From Deltaproteobacteria bacterium (GTDB lineage: Bacteria > Desulfobacterota > Desulfarculia > Adiutricales > Adiutricaceae): 64,000 nt of DNA. Below the pieces are notes generated by a model that saw nothing but the letters and a program-made list of their open reading frames with translations, did not search any database and was not told the DNA's origin. Shown here in pieces: positions 18,058 through 27,339 of this stretch (position 1 is the stretch's first letter; each line of letters opens with the position of its first letter). Position numbers and translations under genes: made by a program. Location of the stretch: positions 1-64,000 of the forward strand of contig JAISFS010000183.1 in NCBI GenBank assembly GCA_031263485.1, written 5' to 3'.

Positions 18058-19296
18058 ATGACCGACACCGTGAGGCGGACGCCGGGGCCCAAGGCTCCCG
18101 AGTCCGATGCCACCCCCGAGCCCGCCCCTCGGAAAAAGCTCAACGACTACCGCAAGGCCGAGACCCCCTTCGGCACCGTCTATTACCGTCGCCCCGACAC
18201 CGAGGGCGCGTTGCCCCCCAGGCGCACTCCCAGGCCAGGCACCAGGCCGCCCGTCGGAGGGGCCTTCAGGGGGGGAGGCCGCGGCCCAGGCGGGGCCGGG
18301 GTTGCGGGGCCGCCGCGCGGACCTCGGAACGGGGCCCTGGACGCGGCCTTGGACCGCGAGATCCCCCTCGCCGTCGAGAGACTCCTGGAGGCCGAGAAGG
18401 TCCTCGCCGAGTCGGCCTCTGGCATCCTGGACCTGGCCGAGACCCTCCAGCGGGAAGCTTCCGGGCTCGCGGGGTTCCCCCCGCTCTCCGACCGGGCGGA
18501 CCTGACCGTCCGCACGCGCATGGGGGAGTTCGTCAAGACCTCGGAAGCCATAGCCTCCGGGCTCTTCGAGAAGTCCTCCTTCCACGACCTCTGCGGACAG
18601 AGGATGGCCAAGGTCCGTGAGGCCATGCTTGCCCTGGGGGAGCTTCTGAGGGACGTCAAGGCTGCCTGGGTAGGCGGGGCCGAGGAAGGCCGGGACACTC
18701 ATGGCGCGGCCGCCGGCTACCGGGACAGGGCCGCCCCACGGGGCAAGCCTTTCACCGAAAGGCCATACAGGGGCAAGCCTTTCGGAGACGGGGACCGCAA
18801 GGGGCCAGCCAGGGGAAAGGACTTCAGGGACAGGCCCTCCGGCGAGAGGCCCTACAAGGGCAAACCCTACGCCGACAAGGACCTCGGGGGCCCCGCCAAG
18901 GGGAAGGACTTCAAGGACAGGCCATACGGGGACAGGCCCTACAAGGGCAAGCCTTACGGAGACAGGGACCTCAGGGGCCCCGCCAAGGGGAAGGACTTCA
19001 AGGACAGGCCTTACGGGAACAGACCCTACAAGGGCACGGCGGATACCCCCCGGGAAAAGCCTTTCAAGGGCACGGCTAACACCTTCAAGGGCAAGGGGCC
19101 CGCAGACTCCGCGGAGGGCAAGCCATTCGAGAAAAAAGCCCCAACGGACGCCGCCAAAGGGAAGCCTGCCAAGGACCTGGGCCTTAAGGACGGCGCTTCC
19201 CGTGGCTTCACGAGCCTTGCGGGACCTTCGTCCGGAGGGCTTAGCCAGACCGACATCGAAAGGCTCTTGGACGAGCTTACCAATAAGGACGAATAG
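18058..19296 (+). CDS. CheZ-like CheY-P phosphatase with tandem-repeat linker
   Basis: Residues about 95-220 form a mostly helical region ending in FHDLCGQRMAKVREAM. This fits the CheZ active-site helix, where an Asp and a Gln four residues later are needed for CheY-P hydrolysis; here D177 and Q181. The last 18 residues (395-412), LSQTDIERLLDELTNKDE, look like the CheY-binding tail of CheZ and the LSQxEID motif of FliM. Between them lies a Lys/Arg/Gly/Pro-rich linker with three 29-residue repeats (about 239-325; GKPYGDRDLRGPAKGKDF type). The N-terminus is also basic and disordered. No chemotaxis gene is nearby. The MlaF-like gene follows 26 nt later. Assignment rests on two short motifs and the helical context. 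Confidence 0.65.
   Translation: MTDTVRRTPGPKAPESDATPEPAPRKKLNDYRKAETPFGTVYYRRPDTEGALPPRRTPRPGTRPPVGGAFRGGGRGPGGAGVAGPPRGPRNGALDAALDREIPLAVERLLEAEKVLAESASGILDLAETLQREASGLAGFPPLSDRADLTVRTRMGEFVKTSEAIASGLFEKSSFHDLCGQRMAKVREAMLALGELLRDVKAAWVGGAEEGRDTHGAAAGYRDRAAPRGKPFTERPYRGKPFGDGDRKGPARGKDFRDRPSGERPYKGKPYADKDLGGPAKGKDFKDRPYGDRPYKGKPYGDRDLRGPAKGKDFKDRPYGNRPYKGTADTPREKPFKGTANTFKGKGPADSAEGKPFEKKAPTDAAKGKPAKDLGLKDGASRGFTSLAGPSSGGLSQTDIERLLDELTNKDE
18772..19032 (+). repeat. 87-bp in-frame tandem repeat in the CheZ-like gene
   Basis: Three units begin at 18772, 18859 and 18946, exactly 87 bp (29 codons) apart. Units two and three are almost identical at the DNA level, so expansion is recent. Confidence 0.85.
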
Positions 19297-19322
19297 GGAG
19301 ACGGATCCCCCCAAGAGGTCCC

Positions 19323-20549
19323 ATGGAGACCAATCCCGAAAAGCCTTCCGCCGACAAGGAAGGGACCCCTAAGCCGTCCTCCGACAAGGGAGGGCCCCCC
19401 CAACCCACCCCCGGCAGGGGCGGCACCCCGAAGCACGCCCCCGACAAGGGCGGCGCCCCCAAGCCTTCCCCCGACAGGGGCGGCGCCCCCAAGCCTTCCC
19501 CCGACAAGGGAGGGCCCCCCAAACCCGCCTCCGGCAGGGCCGGCACCCAGAAGCCCGCCCCCGACAAGGGCGGCGCACCCAAGCCCGTCCCCGACAAGGG
19601 CGGCGCACCCAAGCCTTCCCCCGACAAGGGCGGCGCACCCAAGCCCGCCCCCGACAAGGGCGGCGCCCCCAAGCCTTCCCCCGACAAGGGCGGCGCACCC
19701 AGACCACAGCTGGACAAAGGCGGGCCGCACCCCCCTCCTCCGCCGCCGCCCGAAGCCGGAAAGCCTTCGCGACCGAAACCCGGCACCTCCGGCGTCCCGG
19801 CCGTGGAGCTGGAGGGCGTGAGGCTATCCTATGGCGACAAGGTCGTCCTTGACGGCTTCTCGATTTCCGTGGCGAAGGGGAGCAAGATCTCCATCATCGG
19901 CGAGTCCTCCTGCGGCAAGAGTTCCCTTCTCAAGGTCATGGTGGGGCTCGTTCGTCCGGACTCCGGCAAGGCCCGGCTTTTCGGGAAGGATTTGTCCAGG
20001 CCCTCACTTAGGGAACTGGAGAAGCTCCGCCGCCGGGTGGGCATGCAGTTCCAGGCCGGGGCCCTCTTCGACTCCCTGGACGTCCAGAACAACCTATCGC
20101 TCGCCTCCGAGGAGAGCTGCCGGGGGGGACGCGGCACCCCCGCCGGGGCGAACGAAATCCTCGACATGCTTGAGCGCGTGGGGCTGAAGCGCTCGGCGCT
20201 CCAGAACCCCGCGAGCCTCTCGGGCGGCATGCGCAAGCGCGCGGCCATCGCCCGGGCGCTCATCGTTAACCCCGAGCTGGCCCTCTTCGACGAGCCCACG
20301 GCGGGTCTGGACCCGTTAACCTCGGCCTCCATAATAAGACTCTTGAACGAGCTCTCTGCGGACCTGGGCGCTGCCATGCTCCTTGCCACTACTGATCTTG
20401 ACGTGGCAAGGCGGTTCTCCGGTGACATCGTCATCATGCACGAGGGGAAGATCAGGGCCCGGGGGAGCGTGGAAGACCACCTGGCGAGCGAGGACCCTTA
20501 CATCCAGAAATTCCTGAGCCGCTACAACCGCCTCAAGGCCCTCCATTGA
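19323..20549 (+). CDS. MlaF-like ABC transporter ATPase with repeat-rich N-terminus
   Basis: Residues about 160-405 are an ABC ATPase: Walker A GESSCGKSS, Q-loop region VGMQFQAGALFDSL (a hallmark of MlaF/Ttg2A), signature LSGGMRKR and Walker B LALFDEPTAGLDP. MlaF drives phospholipid traffic between inner and outer membranes with a MlaE-type permease, but no mlaE or mlaD gene is in the window. The first about 140 residues are an extension of a ten-residue DKGGAPKPSP repeat (about 11 copies), far beyond the usual length of about 270. The Walker A has SSCGKSS in place of SGSGKST but keeps the Lys. It starts 26 nt after the CheZ-like gene with AAGAGG upstream. Confidence 0.82.
   Translation: METNPEKPSADKEGTPKPSSDKGGPPQPTPGRGGTPKHAPDKGGAPKPSPDRGGAPKPSPDKGGPPKPASGRAGTQKPAPDKGGAPKPVPDKGGAPKPSPDKGGAPKPAPDKGGAPKPSPDKGGAPRPQLDKGGPHPPPPPPPEAGKPSRPKPGTSGVPAVELEGVRLSYGDKVVLDGFSISVAKGSKISIIGESSCGKSSLLKVMVGLVRPDSGKARLFGKDLSRPSLRELEKLRRRVGMQFQAGALFDSLDVQNNLSLASEESCRGGRGTPAGANEILDMLERVGLKRSALQNPASLSGGMRKRAAIARALIVNPELALFDEPTAGLDPLTSASIIRLLNELSADLGAAMLLATTDLDVARRFSGDIVIMHEGKIRARGSVEDHLASEDPYIQKFLSRYNRLKALH
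19380..19720 (+). repeat. 30-bp in-frame repeat encoding Lys/Pro/Gly-rich extension
   Basis: About eleven units of roughly 30 bp with the core CCCGACAAGGGCGGCGC encode PDKGGAPKP. The array ends where the ABC domain begins. Confidence 0.8.
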
Positions 20550-20871
20550 GCGGGGCCGCGCCGTTCCCGGCGGCATCGGACCGGAAGCCCGCGATTCCTG
20601 CCAGGCCCGTCCACCGGCGACCGCGGGAGGCTTGCCTGGGCGCCATGGCGGGTAGCCTCCCTACGGAAGCATGGAACGAAGCGGTAAAGTTTCGTATCCC
20701 GACAGCGGCTTGCCACGTTGCGCCTGATTCCGTCCCTGCTCGGGCGTGCGGTATTGCGCCGGATAGCTTCCCGGCCATGGCTTGCGGCAACGTCTCCGGA
20801 AAAGGGCGATGCAGTGCGTCCGTCTGGGCCAACGCGCCACGCCCGGACGCCGCAATCCCGAGCATCGCCAA
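20550..20871. other. Intergenic region, no recognised feature
   Basis: About 320 bp without a supported gene. It may contain the true start of the next gene if the ATG at 20782 is used. Confidence 0.5.
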
Positions 20872-21525
20872 TTGAAGGCGGCGGTCCTCTACGCGAGGGC
20901 CGCGGCGCTCGCTCCGTGCGCCGACCAGGCCATGAGACTGGTCACTCCGGCACGCCGCGAGAAGGCCGCGCGACTGCGGCTCAAGCCCGACCGGTACCGG
21001 TCGCTCGCCGCAGGGCTTCTCGTGCGACGCTTCCTGGGCGTGCGCGATGACACGGAACTCACATACGGCCCCATGGGCCGACCGGAACTCTCAACGCGGG
21101 GACCCTTCTTCAGCCTCAGCCATGCCGGTGACTTCGCCGCGTTGGCCCTGCTCGGGGAAGTGCCGGTCGGCCTGGACCTGGAACCCCTCTCCCGCCGCGT
21201 GAGGCGCGGACTCGTGGCCGAAAGGATCTTCTCCGCGGAGGAGCGGGAGCTCATGGCCGGAAGCCCCGACGACCCGGAGCTCTTCCTCGCCGTCTGGACA
21301 CGCAAGGAGAGCCTCCTCAAGGCCGCTGGCATGGGACTCTTCCAGGATCCGGAGGACTTCTCGGCAGTGCCGCTGGACGCCCCTGCCCTGCCTGCCCTGG
21401 GATCGCTGTGGTCCTTCAGCACCTTCGTGGAGCAGGGTCATGTCTTCTCCGTCGCGGCCCCGGCCGAAGGGGGCGCGCTTGAAATCGAGACGCGCGAGGT
21501 ACCGGTCGAGGAGCTCCTGGAATAG
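20872..21525 (+). CDS. 4'-phosphopantetheinyl transferase (Sfp/AcpT superfamily)
   Basis: The protein transfers phosphopantetheine from CoA to a carrier-protein serine. Diagnostic motifs are FFSLSHAGDFAALAL, then VGLDLEPL (G-x-D-x-E, magnesium binding) and FLAVWTRKESLLKAAG (the W-x-x-K-E-S motif). PMGRPEL and AERIFSAEE also fit the Sfp type. Its carrier-protein target is not in the window. I chose TTG at 20872, giving 217 residues, because the protein-like sequence (KAAVLYARAA) begins there; an in-frame ATG at 20782 would add 30 low-complexity residues, and no strong binding site decides between them. Confidence 0.85.
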   Translation: MKAAVLYARAAALAPCADQAMRLVTPARREKAARLRLKPDRYRSLAAGLLVRRFLGVRDDTELTYGPMGRPELSTRGPFFSLSHAGDFAALALLGEVPVGLDLEPLSRRVRRGLVAERIFSAEERELMAGSPDDPELFLAVWTRKESLLKAAGMGLFQDPEDFSAVPLDAPALPALGSLWSFSTFVEQGHVFSVAAPAEGGALEIETREVPVEELLE

Positions 21526-23122
21526 GGGGCGCTGTCTTCCGCGCGTTCTGCCCCTGCCTTTCGGATGCTCACGACTGCACTGGCTGGTGCATAGGCTTGC
21601 CGGTACCTGGAACTGCCTCGGGACCGCTGCCGACGCGTGAACGATGACAGTTGCCTTAGCATGGTCACGGTCCGCTTCCGGATGGCATGACTCTCCCCCG
21701 ACTTCGCGACCGGCACCCGAAGAACCTCTCGCGATGCCTAAACCCTGCGGCCCGCAACCGAATCAAGCCGGAACCCCAACCCCTGACCGGAGCTGAGCCA
21801 AACCGAAGCCTTCCCCCAAGCCTGAACCGTATCCGGTATCGCCCACAAATTCGGCCTCAAGCGGTGTCTGCCTCAATGGGTGCCTGCCTCAAGGGATGGT
21901 CCGCTATTGGCCGGCCACGATGGGTTTGCCCTTCACGTACGGCCTCTCCGTCAGCGCATGCCCAGCCCTCGAATGGCGCGGCATAGCCGTTTTCCTACCA
22001 AAACGCCCTCCCGCCTCCGCCTACTCCCGCCGGAGTCCCTGCAACTCTCCCGGCTTCCCTGGCCTTCATCATCGGAATTCGCTCACTCAGCGGCTCTCCC
22101 TGTCTCCTCGGGCCTTGAAAACTCCGCGTTTCCCCCTCACCATCTCCTGGGGCTTCATTTCCTCCCTGCCTCACTGTCTCCCTGACATCCTTGCCTCATT
22201 GCCTCACTGCCTCTCTGCTTCCCTATGCAACTGTCTGCTCAATATGTCGCCTTTCTTTTCCGCCGAGCAAGCCGATGCCCGATTCAATTTTTTTCCATGT
22301 CCGCTGTCCTTTGTTCCTTTCCGTTTCCGACATGTTGACGACCGGACCAGCCCCGCGCGGAGCGGCGGAACTCCCGAAGGGCCTTACGGATTCTGGAAAC
22401 CCAAGAGCATTCTTCCGTAAGCGAGGCCCCAAGGGACACTTCTGCCCTTCGTCCGGTAAGGGCTTGAAGGCACGTGCCTTCAAAGTAGCTGTCCCGTAAA
22501 AGGCTAAAAGCGATCGTTTTGGAGTAAGGCGTTTCGTAAGGCCTGGCGGAACGGGGATTCGAATGCCTTTAAAGACTTGCGTTTTCAGAAATGTTTTCAA
22601 CGGCATTCCGCCACCCGCACAGATTTTTTTTCGGAACCGTATCGCAAAGTGGTCGTTGTCGGCGTTCCTGAGACGTTTTTTTTCGACCCGCGCGGCGGAA
22701 CCCGGGACGCCCGGACAACAATTCTAACGATTCATGGCAGTTGCAAAGCCCGGCGCAGGGAAATTTTCGCTTGACAACAGCCACCGTTCCCTGTATTAAT
22801 ATCCAATCTCAGTTCCGGAATCGAATGCCACGAACGAGACCCTCGTCGCGGTCTCGATCCCGGTCAGTTTTTTTCCGTCCCCCAAAACAACACTCTCCCC
22901 CCAAAGCGGCGGGACCGCGCCTGGGCAGCGCGATCCCATCCAAACCGCCTTGTGGCCGGGACCCGGGGGACAGGCCCGCGCAACGCGCGGGCACTCGCGG
23001 GCGCATGGCCGTCCGCTTCCAGACAAGGAGGAAACCGGCGCCGAGGCAGGAAGCTTCCGCCTCGGCGGCTCTCCCGGGGGCCGAGGTATGTAGCGGCCCC
23101 CGTTCAGGAGGACACCAGGCTC
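21526..23122. other. Long intergenic region with promoter near its end
   Basis: About 1.6 kb with no supported gene. The stretch 22250-22750 has lower GC and several short frames without family signal. A strong promoter lies at 22771-22799. Confidence 0.6.
22771..22799 (+). promoter_or_regulatory. Strong sigma70-type promoter for the NlpC/P60-like lipoprotein
   Basis: A perfect TTGACA (22771-22776), a 17-bp spacer and TATTAA (22794-22799). The predicted transcript has a leader of about 315 nt before the start codon at 23123. Confidence 0.75.
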
Positions 23123-24319
23123 ATGTCTATCACAACCGAGGGGGCTGACCGCCCCTCTCCCGCGCCAGCCACGCTCGCCTTGGCCGCGCTATCAGCGGCC
23201 CTGCTCTTTCTGGCGTCCTGCGCGGGCGGCCAGAACCTCGCCTCCGCCTCCAAGAGGGCTCCCGGACAGCCAGGCGCCCGCGACGATTCCATGCATGCCC
23301 AGATGAACCGGTTCCGCCCCGCGAGCCTGGTGGCCCCCGTGGCCCCCGCCGCCGGTGAGGAGCGCTGGGCGTCCCTGGACGACCCGTACACCGCCGGCTA
23401 CACCCCCTCGTACAGCGGCGGCTCCGGCTACGCCGATCCTTACTCCGACGGCGGTAGGCAGCTGATCGATCCGGTCGCCGCCGTCTCGGGCCTCACCGGA
23501 AGCCTCTGGACCTCCCGGGCCGGCGAGTCGCTTGCCGGCAACAGCGGCCCCCGCATCATGACCGTTGGCGCAAGGGTCAAGGCCTCCGAACTCCCGACCC
23601 TCGTCTATCGCGATGATGCCCCCAGCTCGTCCAAGTCCCCCCGAGCCGCCAACGGAGTGACACCGAAGCTTCTGACCGCGGCCTTCTCAGTGGCCGGGGC
23701 CCCCTTCAGACAGGGCCAGGCCTCCCCCCAGGCGGGCTTCGACAACACTGGCTTCGTCACATACGTGTACTCCCAAGCCGGGATCCGCCTGCCGCGTCGG
23801 CAGGGCGCCGATGACATGGTGGCCGCCGGCAATCCGGTCTCCAAGGATGACCTGCGCCCCGGCGACATGGTGGTCTACCGCAACCCCAAGAGCCAAGGCG
23901 CCTACCTCCTGGGGATCTTCTCCGGCAACGGCAACTTCATTCTGGCTTCCCCGCGCCTGAACGTCGTGACCGAGACCGCCGCCTTCGGGACCGACTACGG
24001 CCCGTATTTCGTGGGCGGCAGACGCCTCTACGACGACCCTGCGGCCGCGCCTCTGTCCGACGAGGCCAAGATGGCGGTCACCAACGGCGCCGTGATGACG
24101 GCCCTCTCCAATCTTGGCGAGATCCCCAGGATGGACCCCGCCCCCGCCAAGGCCCGATCCTACAAGGCGAAGGGCAAGGCCAAGGGAAAAGGCAAAGCCA
24201 GGGCCGCCTCGTCCAAGGGCAAAGGCAAGGGCAAGAAGTACAGCACCTCCTCCGGCAAGTCCTCGGGCTCCAAGGCCAAGGGGACTACCCGCAGGGTAGT
24301 CAAGAAGAAAAAGGGCTGA
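23123..24319 (+). CDS. NlpC/P60-fold lipoprotein lacking catalytic residues
   Basis: The 398-residue protein has a lipoprotein signal with lipobox LASC near residue 33. Residues about 185-310 follow the NlpC/P60 peptidase fold: GAPFRQGQASPQAGFD, GFVTYVYSQAGIRLPR, DLRPGDMVVYR, GIFSGNGNFI and YFVGGRRL. The catalytic Cys of the D-C-S-G motif is replaced (DNTG, N208), and the positions of the catalytic and supporting His are Leu (LLGIF, NFILAS). It is therefore probably an inactive peptidoglycan-binding pseudoenzyme (inference). The last about 55 residues are a Lys/Ser-rich tail (KAKGKAKGKGKAR). AGGAGG lies 11 nt before the ATG, a strong promoter 350 bp upstream and a clear terminator downstream. 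Confidence 0.85.
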   Translation: MSITTEGADRPSPAPATLALAALSAALLFLASCAGGQNLASASKRAPGQPGARDDSMHAQMNRFRPASLVAPVAPAAGEERWASLDDPYTAGYTPSYSGGSGYADPYSDGGRQLIDPVAAVSGLTGSLWTSRAGESLAGNSGPRIMTVGARVKASELPTLVYRDDAPSSSKSPRAANGVTPKLLTAAFSVAGAPFRQGQASPQAGFDNTGFVTYVYSQAGIRLPRRQGADDMVAAGNPVSKDDLRPGDMVVYRNPKSQGAYLLGIFSGNGNFILASPRLNVVTETAAFGTDYGPYFVGGRRLYDDPAAAPLSDEAKMAVTNGAVMTALSNLGEIPRMDPAPAKARSYKAKGKAKGKGKARAASSKGKGKGKKYSTSSGKSSGSKAKGTTRRVVKKKKG

Positions 24320-24368
24320 CGCGTTCCCCGGCAACCGGGCCCGGTCGTCCCACCCCAAAGCGGCATAT

Positions 24369-24418
24369 CGCCCCCCCTCTGAAAGACTGACCGTCTGTTC
24401 AAGGGGGGGCGTTTTTTT
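24369..24418 (+). terminator. Rho-independent terminator of the NlpC/P60-like gene
   Basis: A perfect 9-bp stem CGCCCCCCC (24369-24377) / GGGGGGGCG (24403-24411) is followed by seven T residues (24412-24418). It lies 50 nt after the stop codon. Confidence 0.9.
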
Positions 24419-24547
24419 CCGCAGGCTGACATGCTTCGCCGACTGGCTAAACTGCGCGGCCCGATGATCAGCCGACCGCGCGCCGCACTGGCGGCGAACC
24501 ACGCAGCCGCCTCAGACGATACCGCTGAAGGCATGCCGCAGAGACCG

Positions 24548-24665
24548 TGAATGTTCCCTCAGGAAACGGGACCGGCGGCAACGGTCCCATCAGGAAACGG
24601 GACCGGCAACGGTCCCAGCGGGAAACGGGGCAACGGCGGTCCCTGAAGGAAACGGGGCCGACAAC
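24548..24665. repeat. Tandem repeat of about 27-31 bp
   Basis: Four units contain AGGAAACGGGACCGGC or GGGAAACGGGGC followed by AACGGTCCC. The lengths vary (27-31 bp), so it is unlikely to be coding. Confidence 0.65.
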
Positions 24666-25035
24666 CGGGCAGGAGCTCCCGCAGATCCGCCAGACAATAC
24701 CGGCCGTACCGGTCGAGTGGCATGACGGCGATGGCCGCCCGCCCCGACTGACTCCATCCTCCCTTATTGCGATGAATGTCCTTGCCCTATTGTGATGAGG
24801 ACCCTTGAGGCGATGGAGGGGGAACCGGCGCCTGCGTTGACTAACGGTCCCGCAAGCCCTGACGGCCCTGTCCTGACGGCGATCCGAGGCCGAGAGCCCA
24901 TTCGGAAATCCTTTCTTTTCCACCCCGCAAGGGGCAAGCGCTTCCGGGCCAGCGCAAATCCTGAGCCTGCGGAGAGCGGTCGCCGCCTCCTGTGCGGCAG
25001 CTCCGAAACGCCGCGCAGCATCTAGGGCGCTTTCC

Positions 25036-25064
25036 TTGTCAGCCGCCCTCCCCCGTGCTATAGT
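25036..25064 (+). promoter_or_regulatory. Sigma70-type promoter for the helicase gene
   Basis: TTGTCA (25036-25041), a 17-bp spacer and TATAGT (25059-25064). The leader to the GTG start would be about 180 nt. Confidence 0.65.
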
Positions 25065-25251
25065 TTCGCATGCGCCCCGACCAGCCGGTCCGGATCGCAT
25101 CGGTGCCCGCACGGGGCTCCAGACCAACCACCCGCCGGGCCCGTCGCCCGGTCGTCTCCGCCCGGCTCCGGGAGCCGCCTGCGGCCCAGCGGTCGCGCGG
25201 GCCCGCGCATGCAGCCGGCCCCGCGCGGCCCTCGAAGGAGCGATTTTCACA

Positions 25252-27339
25252 GTGTCCCGCAGCCACCACGGCAGGAAAAGATCCGATGGCCGACCCGAGT
25301 TCGCCAGGGCGTCGGTCGTGCCGCCGAAATCCTGGAGCGTCCCCGAATGCACGGTGGAGTCCAACGTCTGGCCACACCTGAACAACATCGGCCAGCCGGA
25401 GGTGGCACCCTTCGAGGCGGACCCCTTCCAGCTGGAGGCTGTCGCGCTGGTACGCGATTACGATGTCATCGTGTCCGCGCCGACGGGCAGCGGCAAGACC
25501 TGGATCGCCCAGAAGGCCATCGAGCACGAGCTGTCGCTGGGCAGGAAGGTCTGGTACACCTCGCCCTTGAAGGCGCTTTCCAACTCCAAGTTCCTGGAAT
25601 TCGGACAGATCTTCGGGGCGGACAGGGTTGGGCTCCTGACTGGCGACCACAAGCTGAACACCCTCTCCCCGGTCATCGTGGGCACGACGGAGATCCTCCG
25701 CAACCAGCTCTACGACAACATGGCCGAAGCCCGGGACGTGGGCTACGACCTCGTCATCCTGGACGAGGCACACTATCTGGGCGACCAGGAGCGTGGGGTG
25801 GTCTGGGAGGAGGTCCTGATCTACCTCCCCGTGCGGGTGAGGCTCCTGCTACTCTCGGCCACCATCGAGAACGCGGACGACATTGCCGGCTGGCTCGCGA
25901 ACATCCGGGGCAACGAGGTCAAGGTGGTGAACGGCGGCGAGCGTCCCGTGCCGCTTATCCCCCTGTGCCTGGAGGAAGGCTCCCTCTCGCTTCTGAGCTC
26001 CGCCTCGACCAGGACGCCCCGGCGCCGGGGCCGCTGGAACTCCCAGGGCGACCGCGTCCCCTCCCCTCCCCAGGAGATCCAGCTGGACAGGGCGCTCAAG
26101 CATCTGGGATCGCTGGATCTCCTGCCCGCGATATTCTTCCTCAAGTCCCGAAACGACTGCAACCGCGCGGTCGAGCGCGCCAGCTACCGCCACCCGGAGA
26201 CCTCGGAGCGCCAGGAGGCCCGGGACACGCTCATCGACGAGTATCTGGCCAACCACCCCTACCTCGCCGCCTACCACGACGTGGGCGCCCTGAGGACCGG
26301 GGCGGTGGCGGCCCATCACGCGGGCAACCTCCCCCAGTACAAGTTCCTGGTGGAGGAGCTCATGAGCCGGGGACTATTGACCGCCATCTTCTCCACCAGC
26401 ACGGTCTCAGCGGGCGTGAACTTCCCCGCCCGCACGGTGGTCATACCCCAGAGCGACCGCTTCAACGGCTCCAGCTTCAGCGACCTGACGGCTACGGAAC
26501 TCGCCCAGATGACCGGCCGGGCCGGACGCAGGGGCCGCGACCTCATAGGGTTCGCCGTGATCCTGCCCGGACCCTACATGAACCTGAAGCTCATGAACGG
26601 GCTCTTCAACTCGCCTCCCAACCCCATCGTCTCCCGGCTGGACGTCTCCTTCACCATGGTGCTCAACCTCCTCCAGGTCTTCAAGGCCGAGGACGTGAAA
26701 TACCTGCTGTCCCGTTCCCTGTACGCCTGGCAGAGCGTGGAACGGAAGACGGAACGGAGCCTGCGGGCCGCCACCAGGCTCGTGTGGGAGAGCTTCATGA
26801 AGCACCTGAGGTTCCTGAGGAAGGAGAAGCTCGTGGACGAGGGCTTCGCGCTCACGCCCCGGGGCATGGTCTGCGCGAAGCTCCGCTTCGACCATCCCCT
26901 GGTCTACCACGAGGCGCTCCAGAAGGGGGCCCTGCCGGAGGATTCCCCCGTCCTCCTGGCGTCCGCGGTCGCGAGCCTCATCGACTCCAACGCGAACGTG
27001 CCCGAGGACCGGTCCCGCCGCCCGCCCCAGGACCTCGCCCACGCGCTCTCCTCCTTCCACGTGGCCGTGAAGCCCATAACCGACCGCCTCCGGAAAGCCG
27101 GCTTCCCTAGCCCCTCCTTCCAGGCCGCTCGAAGCTGGGCCGTCTACGAGTGGATGACCTCGCACGATTTCACCGCCGCCTCCGTCCGCCTGGGCAAGGA
27201 CGCGGGGGATCTGGTGCGGCTCCTCCTCATGACCGTGGAGTACCTGAACCAGTTCATGGATCTTGGCGACAGCTTCCCCGCCCTCCAGGACTCCATCAGG
27301 ATAGCCCAGGGGCTTCTGATGGTGCCCCCGATAACCTGA
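25252..27339 (+). CDS. Ski2-like DEAD/DEAH-box RNA helicase
   Basis: The 695-residue protein is a superfamily 2 helicase of the Ski2/Mtr4-like group. Motif I is APTGSGKT (76-83), motif II is LDEAHYL with DEAH at 171-174, motif III is LLSATIENADD, and the second RecA domain ends with QMTGRAGRRGRD (motif VI). The C-terminal part is a helical region as in bacterial Ski2-like proteins. It probably unwinds structured RNA with ATP; the partner is unknown. The GTG start at 25252 is set by GAAGGAG at 25234-25240; the open frame continues upstream to 25036 with low-complexity residues and overlaps the promoter. It appears monocistronic, followed by nested palindromes. Confidence 0.9.
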   Translation: MSRSHHGRKRSDGRPEFARASVVPPKSWSVPECTVESNVWPHLNNIGQPEVAPFEADPFQLEAVALVRDYDVIVSAPTGSGKTWIAQKAIEHELSLGRKVWYTSPLKALSNSKFLEFGQIFGADRVGLLTGDHKLNTLSPVIVGTTEILRNQLYDNMAEARDVGYDLVILDEAHYLGDQERGVVWEEVLIYLPVRVRLLLLSATIENADDIAGWLANIRGNEVKVVNGGERPVPLIPLCLEEGSLSLLSSASTRTPRRRGRWNSQGDRVPSPPQEIQLDRALKHLGSLDLLPAIFFLKSRNDCNRAVERASYRHPETSERQEARDTLIDEYLANHPYLAAYHDVGALRTGAVAAHHAGNLPQYKFLVEELMSRGLLTAIFSTSTVSAGVNFPARTVVIPQSDRFNGSSFSDLTATELAQMTGRAGRRGRDLIGFAVILPGPYMNLKLMNGLFNSPPNPIVSRLDVSFTMVLNLLQVFKAEDVKYLLSRSLYAWQSVERKTERSLRAATRLVWESFMKHLRFLRKEKLVDEGFALTPRGMVCAKLRFDHPLVYHEALQKGALPEDSPVLLASAVASLIDSNANVPEDRSRRPPQDLAHALSSFHVAVKPITDRLRKAGFPSPSFQAARSWAVYEWMTSHDFTAASVRLGKDAGDLVRLLLMTVEYLNQFMDLGDSFPALQDSIRIAQGLLMVPPIT

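Larger units (their letters stand above)
24419..25251. other. Intergenic region with short tandem repeat and helicase promoter
   Basis: No gene is supported. It holds the repeat at 24548-24665 and the promoter at 25036-25064. Confidence 0.6.

Noticed and set aside
22545-22570. Possible tRNA T-arm (GGGATTCGAATGCC)
   Set aside because: The flanking bases do not form a T-stem or an acceptor stem, and no anticodon arm is found upstream.
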